Source of the DNA: Trissonchulus latispiculum
Taxonomy: Eukaryota > Nematoda > Enoplea > Enoplida > Ironidae
DNA: 64,000 bases
Direction: 5' to 3'
Assembly (NCBI GenBank): GCA_030248195.1
Contig: JASAND010030708.1
Coordinates: 16,457 to 80,456 of the forward strand
The translations under genes were made by a program, and so were the position numbers. How positions within the stretch are numbered: position 1 is the first letter of the stretch; the number at the start of each line of letters is the position of its first letter. Shown here in pieces: positions 1 to 12,000 of the stretch. Below the pieces are notes generated by a model that saw nothing but the letters and a program-made list of their open reading frames with translations, had not been told where the DNA came from and searched no databases.

Positions 1-63
1 TGCAAACAACATTTATCCCATTTGTCCATTAATGTATTTGTGTTTTGTAATTTTTATGTTCAG

Positions 64-3000
64 GTTGCCTTGGTCTATCCCAATAATGATCCTCTGTCAT
101 TTATTGTCGCTTTTCATGGGTGTCTAATGGCTGGTATTGTCCCTGTTGCCATTGAAGTTCCATTGACAAAGCGGGTACGTGCATAAAGAGGCTTGAAATT
201 AACTAGATGGTTCTACACAGTAGTAGCTAGATTTATTCAAAGAATAACCCCGTCCTATAGCTATTTTTGTATTTTGGAATAGCTATTTTTGTATTTTGGA
301 ACATAATTTAAACTGAGATCTATTTGAACTAACTAGCATTTGAAGCTTCTTGGTTCCCGTTTATAAGCTGGTGAGGTGGCAGCAGACCACAAATTTCCAG
401 ATTTTAACGATTATACAACAACATCGAATAATTTGAAATTTATATTACATTCCTGTGGTATGCGTATATATACTGAGTGAGTTGTTTTGTTTGTAGGATG
501 CGGGCATCCAGCAACTTGGTTTCCTCCTGGGCTCCTGCCAGGTCTCTGTTGCCTTAACCTCAGACAATTGTCTGAAAGGACTTCCAAAATCCTCCAGTGG
601 TGATGTTACAGAGTTTAAAGGTTAGCTAGCCAATTCTGATCTTATGGACAAAGTTCGTATAGTACGTACGTGTCATTTTATTCAGTCTTTTGCCGTCGTG
701 GGTTAGTGTGTATTGTGGTCACAATTGGACCTTTTTGATTGAATGTTTAGGTTGGCCAAAGCTTAGTTGGTTCGTTACAGAGCATTTACCAAAGCCTCCC
801 AAGGACTGGCTTCCCCCGGCCCATATTAATGAAGAATCTGTTGCTTATATTGAGGTAATTTCTGCCTTGTCAAATCTGTTTCTTAAGTACGCTTGATGTT
901 ATTAGCTGGATTATATCCTGAAAAAGGTACTATTTAACATTTGCATCGTTACTGGTATATGAAAGTGTGAATAGTCTTTCATGTTAGGTAGAACGTAGAA
1001 CCTCCTGTTCTCTACTGTGCACTCTAATGACTGCTGATTTAGAAACTATCATTTGCTAAAAGTCTGTGCAAAAATACGAAATGATTAATTTACTCTTTCT
1101 CTGTTCTAGTTACGGATATTCTTTGTGCTTTTTCTATTTTCAGTACTGCTCCGGTCGTGATGGAAGTGTGAAAGGTGTGACTGTTAGTCGATCCGGAATG
1201 CTGGCTCACTGTAGAGCAGTGACCTCTGCAGCAGAATATGAAGAGGGTAATGGATAAAGGAATTTACTTATTCGTAGCTTGTCGCTTGAAAAGTCGTAGT
1301 GATAGAATTGCAATTGTAACTGTAAAATGTAATTGTTGTTATGACTCTAGGTGAGAGCATAATTAATGGCTGCTAACTCACACAATCTAAGAAAATCCTA
1401 AGTTTGAACTCTGTATTTTTTAAACAAATTAGCTATTGTGTTTGATTGTTTCAGGGGAAACAGTTGTGTGCGTGTTAGACTTCAAGCGTGAAGTTGGCCT
1501 GTGGCATTGTATATTAACTGTAAGTTTCCGCATAGATGGATGGACCTAAGTCACCGATTTATTAATTAATTAGCTAATTTGTTAATCAATTTATTAATTA
1601 ATTAGCAATAGATATTTGAATTTTTGTATGATTAATTGAATTTGTGCTGATTTGTTTATTATTATGCTATTCATTTTTACAGAGTGTATATAATGGAATG
1701 CATGTAATCTTTGTACCATATTCCCTGATGAAAGTCAACCCTGCTTCCTGGATGCTAATGGTGACTCGGTATAAAGGTCAGTGGAAACATTTGGCCCTGC
1801 TTCCTTTTTATTTGATGAGTAGGAACATTATGTATATTATCAATTCTTGAATTAGGATCAGTCTGAGATACATATACGTACGTGTACGTATATTATTTCT
1901 CTTCTCAATATTTAGTCTCTAGCTTTTAAATGTAAACTTTTCGAACTAAACTAAACTCCAAACTTTTAAACTTCAATATCTGTTTTTGTTTAGCCACTGT
2001 GGGTGTGGTGAAATCTCGAGATCTCCATTGGGGTCTCCTGGCAGCGCGAGACAACAAGGACATAAATCTCGCTTCTATGAGATTATTACTGGTGGCCGAC
2101 GGTGCTAATCCTTGTAAGTGTACCCCAGATTTGTAATAATGTTTGCCTTAAGATTTCTTGACATTTAATACCTGGGGTTTTTTTAGACAAAAATAAGTGG
2201 GGAGAGGTCCAAAAGTGGGGGGGGAATAAAATGAGCTAAAAATTACAAAAATACAGTATAAATAGCCTGTTTTCCACATACACTGCTATAAGTATGCTTA
2301 AAAGTGCTCAAAAATCAAGTTTTAGCACCGAAAAAGGTGATTTTTGATCAAAAATTTCCGGCGAAGCCGGAAAAATTTTGAAAATTTTGACCAAAAATCC
2401 TAAAAATTTGGCAATTTCTGGGCACCTTAGGGTGAGTGGGGGGGGGAAGCCCAAAAAAGTGGGGGGGAACGAGTGGGGGGGGGGGGGGGAAGAGGTCGAG
2501 TGGGGGGAACCCAAAAAGTGGGGGGGGGGGCCCCCCCCCCCCCCCCCCCCCCCAGTAAAAAAACCCCAGAATACGACAAATGGTATAAACGTTATTTGTA
2601 CAAAGAGTTACTACAATTTTCGAACAAGTTAGAAGGCAGTAGCAAGCTTGCAGTGCATAGTTAACGCTCCGCCTGCCTAGCACAGCCGCAGTGGCATTGT
2701 CTTTTACTCTGAGCGTGGATAAATTACAGATTTTTGATTCGGTTTAAACACAACTACGAAGGAATTCTAGCACTTACTGCATTTGGTTGCGACCTGCAGT
2801 TACTACGTATTTCGCCAATAATCTTAAAAAGGAGTTATGGTGCGTCATAATTTCTAGCATTAAAGTTTAGTGTATTAACTTTAATGTTTACTTTAAGTCT
2901 CCTCTTTATTAGCTATGCTGTAGGCTATAATTTAGTTTCAATTTTTTTGTTTAGGGTCACTGTCCTCTTGTGATCAGTTTGTCCAAGTGTTTCAAAATCG

Positions 3001-6000
3001 TGGCCTCAAACCGGAAGCTCTCTGTCCTTGTGCGGGATCCTCTGAGACCCTTACAGTCTCCTTAAGAAGGTACCTACCTAACCTGCTGTAAAATTAAGGA
3101 AGAAAGTTTAAGATTAGCTCAGTAGCCATGTTTTACAATGTAGTCAGTTCAACAGACCTTGGAGATTGTGTGGCTTGTTCTTGTGGAAGTGAATTTCGAT
3201 TGTCTGTATTTGGTAGGTGAGTCTATTTATTTTCTCGAGCAACCACATTTAGGGATTTCTCAGTTTTAGTTGTGTTGGAATCTTCTGTTGCAGAGTCAGT
3301 CGAACGGGTTTCGGTTCTGCCGGTCGTGGAATTCTCTCTATGCCAGCACTGAGCTATGGTGTTGTTCGTGTGGATCAGGAGAACAGTCTTACCTCTCTAA
3401 CTCTTCAAGACGCTGGCCAAGTGCTCCCGGGAGGTACTGAACTTGCTTGTTTATAGCTTTGAGGGAGCAGGGTGGTCTGAAACGATGCTACACATCCAAA
3501 ATGGCATCAAACTAAACCCAGAAAATGCTATTTTAATAGCAAAAAATGGAGGAAATTACTGTTCAAATCTTAAATCTTATTCACTTCAGCTTGAGCGTTG
3601 TGCGTTCAATTTTGTCCTCAAAGTTTCCCTCAGTCGACAATTAAAAAGTATAAGGAGCAGACGAATAGTAAGGGTAGAGAGGTTGTATGATGTTGCAGCG
3701 CCAATAGCAGATAGCTGATGTAGAATCTTGTCATAATCATAATGTAAACACGAGGTCCAATTCTAGGGGTCTACCCATTTTTCCTTCTTGACGAGAGGGT
3801 CTACCCCTTTTTCCCTTCTCACCGAGGGGGTCTAGCCGTTTTTTGTCGGTCTGGAGGGTATTCAGTCTTCACCCCCCCCCCCCCATTCCCCCCCACGTTA
3901 CCCTATGGTCATAATTCGGCATAATAAGCAAGTATCCCATTCTGGTTGAGGTATAAAGTTGGTTTGTATCTTTTAATGTCCACATAATAATAGTGTATTT
4001 TACTGTCTACTATTACGTATTTCATTGTATCCTGTAGGATTTGTGGAGTTATAGCTGTTCTGATTGTGTCTCTCTAGCTAAGTTGTTATGGCATATGTTG
4101 TTTCAGCAACGGCAGTCATTGTGAAGCCGAAAGGCGTCCCACAGCTGTGTAAGGCGGACGAAATCGGCGAGATCTGTCTCCATGCCCATTCTGCTGGCAC
4201 TGGTTACTGGGGCCTGAAAGGATTGACTGAGAATGTGTTCAAGGTCTGTTTCTTTTTCCGTGCACTTTGTTTGGGGAAAACTTTTAGAAAATGTGAAAAA
4301 ACTTGTTTATTTTTTCGATTATTTTCAAAAAGTAATACGTTATTGTTTGATATTTTAGGTTGATCCAGTGGCAGCTGATGGTAGACCGCTCGGCGTTGTC
4401 CAGTATGTTCGCAGTGGTCTCGTCGGTTTTCTTGGTCCTGTAAGTTTGAAATTTTTGTATTAACAGTAATACAGTTTTAACTGCTGCTGAAGCTCCAAGA
4501 TTAGGTACCTAGTACTCGGCCGTGACTTTTCGGCGGTAAAGTTGGTTTTCTCTGTTGGCTACATTTACAGTCTTACAAGCCTCACCTTCGTCCTAAGCAT
4601 ACAGATTCATTACGGGTAGTAATTGTTATTAGGGCTAGGGGTAGTATATTAGTTATAAGGTTAATTATTATTGTTAGGTATTAGTTATTAATGGGTATAC
4701 CGTTTTGGGGTGAAAGGTAACAGGCAACAAGAGACTGTTTTCGTAAAGCAGTTATACTTATGGCTGTTTAACGCCTAATTTTCCTGCCTTGGCTGTAGTT
4801 TTCGGCAAAGTCGGTAAGCTCCAGGAGTGGACGGTGTATCTGAGACAGAGTATCCTGCGAAGTTGCGATTACTCCAGATGTTAAGTCGTCGTTTTTTTCC
4901 CATAATTATTTTTTACCATTTTGTTTCAGGGTGGTTTGGTGTTTGTCTGTGGAACACGCCAAGGCCTGTTGCTTGTGTCGGGTCGTCAGCATAGTTCTGA
5001 TGATATTATTGCGACCGTTTTGGCAGTTGAGCCGATGAAGTTTATCTATCGCGGTCGCATTGCCGTCTTTTCTGTCCCAGTTTTGAGGGACGAACGGGTC
5101 TGTATTGTGGCCGAACAGAAGCCTGATGTTTGTGAAGAAGAGGTATGTAATTGATTGCTATACGTAGATTTGAATATAAATTTTGGTCTTCAATTTTTTG
5201 TAGATAGTAACAATAGATTCTTCTGCTACTGATGTCAGTTCTAGTGCATCGTTTGCTATTTCTAGTGGTAAATTTGCATTAACTAGATTATTTTGTTTTG
5301 TTCCGCTTATTTTTGTGACTGAATTTTAATTATATTGACTTGGTTTGTTTTGTTTTGTTTGCAGAGCTTCCAGTGGATGTCACGTGTTCTGCAAGCGATT
5401 GACAGTATTCATCAAGTTGGTATTTATTGCCTTGCCCTGGTCCCTCCAAATTATTTGCCAAAGGTATCAAGCAGTGGTTTGTTTTATTATTTTCAACTGT
5501 AAAACGCTTAGTCTTTCCAAATGCTAATCTCAAACAGTTCCACACATAATAGTACGTCCTTGCATTCAGTCGTTTGTACTCTTGTTAGATTTGGAATAGA
5601 CCATAATGCGTACCATAACTTTATGCAACGGTTTGTTCGCTAGTGATGGTACATTTTCTCCAAAGTTGGCGAACAATCTGACTAGAGTTGAAGAAGAAAT
5701 GAAGAGATCTCGCCAACCCCACCCCCCGAGTTCGCGATGTTTCGGCAATTTACAAATTTTGCTAACGGTCAAGCTTTGCATGAAATGCACTGTATTTCCT
5801 AGTTGAAACTGATTCAATTATCTGTTCTTCTTTCTGTTACGAATTGCAGGTTGTTTTCCATTTTTCTTCAGACTCCACTTGGAGGCATTCATGTGGCGGA
5901 AACCAGCATGAAGTTTTTGGAAGGAACCCTGCATCCAACCAATCTACTGATGTGTCCGCATACCTGTGTAACGAATCTACCCAAACCCAGAGAACCTCAA

Positions 6001-9000
6001 CCAGGTGAATATTTCTCTCATCCTTTGCATGCAACAATTATTTATTTAGTTATTGTGCATTTCCTTGTATCTTTGCTTTCTGGGCTTTTATTTCAATTTT
6101 TGTATTTTTCTTTAGATGTTGGTCCTGCAGCCATGTTTGTTGGTAACATAGTGCAGGGTGCTAGAATTGCCGGTGCCACTGGACGAGACCTGGGACCGCC
6201 TGATGATGAAAAGGTACTATAAGGTCTTTTATATTTTAAGTACGATTGTAAAGATAATTATATAATAGTATCTGAACCTCAATTATGAAAAAGTGACAGT
6301 GTTGTTTAGTAAATTGTAAAAACTTTTTATTTCATGATTTGCGGTTTGCTTTCGAATTCGTATTAAACCGGGAGCTTTTTGTTGCTTTACGTACGTGTTA
6401 TTGTATTGTGTTTTAATGTTGTTTTATTTTTCAGTTTCTTTTCCTGTCCGAGGTGCTGAAGTGGCGTGCCAGTCAGACTCCTGATCATGTGCTGTTTACC
6501 TTGATTAGCTCTAAGGTGAATAGGCTATAAATAAGTTTGCTATACCTGGACTATTATTAACAGTGTTGTCTGATGATTTTTCGTATGTAGGGGACTTTAA
6601 CTAGGCGTATCGTCTTTGAGGGGTTATATGCAAATTCGGTTACGTGTAAAATATCGGGCTTAGCTGACTAGCATAAGTTGCCAAAATTGTGGAAACTTTG
6701 AATTTTAATTTGATTTTTTCTTTTCAGGGAAGCGAAGTGATCAACCTGACCTGTTCCCAGTTGCATCGAAAGGCGGAGAAGGTTGGCTGTCTGCTGCTGG
6801 AGAAGGCTCATCTCAATACAGGGGATCACGTGGCCTTGATCTATCCGCCTGGAATCGATCTGATTGCTGCCTTTTATGGCTGTCTTTATGTCGGTAAGCA
6901 ACTGAGATTTTATTTCCCTTCGTTAACACAATTATTGATATTTTCTTGTCGACAGAAATTCTACATTGGCAGCGACTGCCACGTTTGCTTACAAAGAGTA
7001 AACATTTGAGTAGTTTGTTCGTAATGACCTTCTTTTAGCATTGAATGTTAGGAGTTTTGTGCGCCAAAGGAATTGGCTACAGATCTGGATACCTCGGTCC
7101 TATGACGTGACTGAATACGTCTGGACTACAATTTTGTTTCTCTCTGTTTCAGGTATGATTCCTGTCTGTGTTCGCCCACCCCATCCGCATAATCTTCAGA
7201 CAACCCTTCCCACAGTTCGAATGATCGTTGATGTCAGTCGTTCGGTTGCCATTCTCTCTTCCGCTCCCATCATTAAATTGCTCAAGTCTAAGGTTGGTGA
7301 TTGCTGCTCTTTGTGTACATTGTATTTAGTGGTGGTGGCTAATTTGTGTACACTGTAGCATAGGTTGACATTGGCAGATTTATTTTGATCGAGCCGTGTT
7401 CAACGATTCAAACTGAATTTTCGTGGAATTAAGGTGGTGATTCCCTTTGGTCACATAAAGTTTGCACCTTTATTACTCATTCATTACTTGGAGTTAAGAA
7501 GCCATTTTTATATCAAAATGTAGCTTGACATTTTCTCTTTTTAATGCATGCCATGAAACTAATGTTGCTTTTCAAAACAATTTTTAACACATTTTAGAAG
7601 AAGTATAATTTTCCAGAATTTTTGCAGACTCAAGTAAATTTTTTCGCAAGACATCGGTTATATCATTCGATAACTCCATCAAATAGCTGGGGACGATTTT
7701 TTAATTATTGTGAAATCGCTCTTCGTTGTAGAGAAATAAGCTGAAATGTGTGCGTCACTGTTTTTTTTGTGTTTTTTATTGTGTTTTCGCACACTTTTTT
7801 TTAAAAAAACACACAAAATTTTAAAAAAACACACCAAAAAGCACACTCACATTTTCACCTGAAGGAGCGAATTTTTATTAATTTTAAGCCTAATTTTTAA
7901 GTTTTTCCAAAAAATTTTGCGCCTTCGGCGCAAGTATTCACTATATATCTATGTTTTTACTTCTGTTTGTTTTCGTCTAGGCATTAGTTTTCGTGTAGCC
8001 TTCATTATTCTAAGCAACGGTGTCATTAGGGACTGTATAAGCAAATTATTCTATGAAATTACCAGGGTTTTTTTTGCTCAAAAACGCGTGTAATTACACA
8101 CTTTTTTCTGGAAAATAGCAAAAAAAATTTGGCGACTGTGTAACGTTACACCAAAATTTTGGACAAATTTTACCAAATGGTCGGAACTTTTTCCAATGCT
8201 TATTCATTTGTTTCCACATATTTACCGTTTCTGGGGGGCTTCGCCCCCCAGACCCCCCTTTTGCACCCTGTCTTGCATTTTATTTTCGGTATATATTATT
8301 TAAGTATATATTAGCTATATGCATATTATATTTGCTATATTTGTTCGTTCTTGTATTAAAAACGCGTACGCACCAAAATTTTTCAGCTTATGAAGCAAAA
8401 TTTAACTGGTTCCTTGCCAAGTTTTGTGCTACAGGAGGCCTTTCGAAAAATTACGCTCCTTCGGTGCACTGGTGTTTTCCTTCTTTCTATCAAGTCAAAA
8501 CCAATAAATGCAAATCATCGATGTAGCTGCTCAATTTTTTAATTTTGTCGATATGATTTGGTGAAACTCCAAATATATATTGCTGTAAATATCATGGGGG
8601 AGCTCGGAGAGCCCCCCATAATATGAGCTATAAAGGCACTTTGCGGATTTGGAAAAGTGCTAATTAGGCATAACTAATTAACGGGAAGGAATTAAGAGCT
8701 AATATTTACATTTTTGAAATCTCCAGGCCAAGAGCTTTCGAATGATACCAAACTTGCCCGGAAAAAATGAACTTTGAAAAAATCGACTTTCTCTTACGGG
8801 TTTGAAAGTGGGGTTTTTTTTTCTCTGTATTCAGCATGATTTTTTCCATTTTTCTGTTAACTCGATTTTTCAAACGGCCCATAGGAAAAATTTTTCTATA
8901 CTATTTTTTTATTATCTAGGCAATGGCATTTAGCAAGTTTATGTTTTTTTCCCGAATTTCGATCTGGTTCGATTTTTATAGATGGTCAAAAATGGAAAAA

Positions 9001-12000
9001 ATAGCGTTTTTGGACACCTTCAAGCTGAAAAATTTCTAAGTCCGAAAATTTGAAAATAGTCTAAAAACGAGCAAAAACAGCGTTTTTCGGCCTCGGGGTG
9101 GTACCCATATATAGTAAATCGGGGTCGCTGAACACGATGGGCATACTGCCGAAACCGACGGATGTGACCTCTGACCCACAGCGCCCACCCACAGTGGCTC
9201 CGGTGTGGCTCAAACATGAAAGTCTTCAAAAGTGGTCATGTTTGGTATCAAATGAAAGCCCTTGGCGAGGCGATCAACTTTTGTCATTATGCCACACCCG
9301 AAAAGTGGCTCCATCGTCCTGTGGGCGGGTGCCCCACCCACAGTGGGTCAGCTGTGGCTCAAAAATGAAAGTCTTCAAAAGTGGTCATGTTTGGTATCAA
9401 ATGAAAGCCCTTGGCGAGGCGATCAACTTTTGTCATTATGCCACACCCGAAAAGTGGCTCCATCGTCCTGTGGGCGGGTGCCCCACCCACAGTGGGTCAG
9501 CTGTGGCTCAAAAATGAAAGTCTTCAAAAGTGGTCATGTTTGGTATCAAATGAAAGCCCTTGGCGAGGCGATCAACTTTTGTCATTATGCCACACCCGAA
9601 AAGTGGCTCCATCGTCCTGTGGGCGGGTGCCCCACCCACGGTGGGTCCGGTGTGGGTCAAAAATGAAAGTCTTCAAAAGTGGTCATGTTTGGTATCAAAT
9701 GAAAGCCCTTGGCAAGGCGATCAACTTTTGTCATTATGCCACACCCGAAAAGTGGCTCCATCGTCCTGTGGGCGGGTGCCCCACCCACAGTGGGTCAGCT
9801 GTGGCTCAAAAATGAAAGTCTTCAAAAGTGGTCATGTTTGGTATCAAATGAAAGCCCTTGGCGAGGCGATCAACTTTTGTCATTATGCCACACCCGAAAA
9901 GTGGCTCCATCGTCCTGTGGGCGGGTGCCCCACCCACGGTGGGTACGGTGTGGGTCAAAAATGAAAGTCTTCAAAAGTGGTCATGTTTGGTATCAAATGA
10001 AAGCCCTTGGCGAGGCGATCAACTTTTGTCATTATGCCACACCCGAAAAGTGGCTCCATCGTCCTGTGGGCGGGTGCCCCACCCACGGTGGGTACGGTGT
10101 GGGTCAAAAATGAAAGTCTTCAAAAGTGGTCATGTTTGGTATCAAATGAAAGCCCTTGGCGAGGCGATCAACTTTTGTCATTATGCCACACCCGAAAAGT
10201 GGCTCCATCGTCCTGTGGGCGGGTGCCCCACCCACGGTGGGTACGGTGTGGGTCAAAAATGAAAGTCTTCAAAAGTGGTCATGTTTGGTATCAAATGAAA
10301 GCCCTTGGCGAGGCGATCAACTTTTGTCATTATGCCACACCCGAAAAGTGGCTCCATCGTCCTGTGGGCGGGTGCCCCACCCACGGTGGGTCCGGTGTGG
10401 GTTAAAAATGAAAGTCTTCAAAAGTGGTCATGTTTGGTATCAAATGAAAGCCCTTGGCGAGGCGATCAACTTTTGTCATTATGCCACACCCGAAAAGTGG
10501 CTCCATCGTCCTGTGGGCGGGTGCCCCACCCACGGTGGGTACGGTGTGGGTCAAAAATGAAAGTCTTCAAAAGTGGTCATGTTTGGTATCAAATGAAAGC
10601 CCTTGGCGAGGCGATCAACTTTTGTCATTATGCCACACCCGAAAAGTGGCTCCATCGTCCTGTGGGCGGGTGCCCCACCCACGGTGGGTACGGTGTGGGT
10701 CAAAAATGAAAGTCTTCAAAAGTGGTCATGTTTGGTATCAAATGAAAGCCCTTGGCGAGGCGATCAACTTTTGTCATTATGCCACACCCGAAAAGTGGCT
10801 CCATCGTCCTGTGGGCGGGTGCCCCACCCACAGTGGGTCCGGTGTGTGTCAAAAATGAAAGTCTTCAAAATTGGTCATGTTTGGTATCAAATGAAAGCCC
10901 TTGGCGAGGCGATCAACTTTTGTCATTATGTAACACCCGAAAAGTGGCTCCATCGTCCTGTGGGCGGGTGCCCCACCCACGGTGGGTCCGGTGTGGGTTA
11001 AAAATGAAAGTCTTCAAAAGTGGTCATGTTTGGTATCAAATGAAAGCCCTTGGCGAGGCGATCAACTTTTGTCATTATGCCACCCACAAAAAGTGCCCTC
11101 ACGGACCTATGGGCGGGTGCCCCACCCACAGTGGGTCCCGTGTGGGTCAAAAATGAAAGTCTTCAAAAGTGGTCAAGTTTGGTATCAAATGAAAGCCCTT
11201 GGCGAGGCGATCAACTTTTGTCATTATGCAACACCCGAAAAGTGGCTCCATCGTCCTGTGGGCGGGTGCCCCACCCACGGTGGGTCCGGTGTGGGTCAAA
11301 AATGAAAGTCTTCATAAGTGGTCAAGTTTGGTATCAAATGAAAGCCCTTGGCAAGGCGATCAACTTTTGTCATTATAGCACCCACGAAAAGTGGTTCCAT
11401 CGCTCTGCGGAGAGGGTACATTCGTGTGTTGTCAAGCGTGTAAGTTCAAAAACGCGAAAAATTGTCAACCTCTAAAATGAATGCGGCCAAGATTGTTTCA
11501 TTATATCTTTAGCTAAAATGAATGTGGCAAAGATTGTTTCATTATATATATAGCTGGAGTGGAGGTAACAATACAAAATCCTTCAGGCTTGCTATATATA
11601 AGTTAAAACCCACCCATTATGGATGGTATCACACTCTGATACAATACCAAAAATGAAATAGGACAAGTAGGAAAAATGCTCCTTGCAGTCGCATGAAAAA
11701 GTTAATATGAGCTATGATGGCCAACATTTAAGCGTGTCAAGGACAAGACTTAAAATGTTTAATATGAGCCAGCATCTAAATATGTAGAGGACAAGATGTA
11801 AACGTCTAACATGAGCCGCTACGTTTCTCTTGGGCTCATATTGACGCAAATGAAATGGCTAATATATTTTGTAGATACAAAGGCTTTCTTCAGATAGTCA
11901 AAAGGTTAGGATGGTTTGCATATGCAAGGATGGTAAGGCTGGATGAAATCTCACTAGGTAAGTATATATCGTCTGTGACAGTTCTAATTTTTATTTCCTT

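Noticed and set aside
2308..2683. Proline/glycine-rich frames over the G/C homopolymers.
   Set aside because: They are compositional artefacts of the G and C runs inside the inverted-repeat element 2172-2569.
5204..5267. A possible extra DIP2 exon between 5142 and 5365 (TAG acceptor, GTAAAT donor, open frame).
   Set aside because: It is 64 nt, which would shift the frame. The flanking exons join directly in phase 0 to give the conserved sequence with no gap relative to known DIP2 proteins.
9190..11420. CRISPR-like array.
   Set aside because: The whole 149-bp unit is repeated with no unique spacers, and the genome is eukaryotic.
9098..11475. A ladder of overlapping 130-140-codon frames that look like a repeat protein.
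   Set aside because: The 149-bp period is not a multiple of 3, so each frame simply runs through all three phases until the one stop per cycle. No start context, splice sites or protein family support coding.
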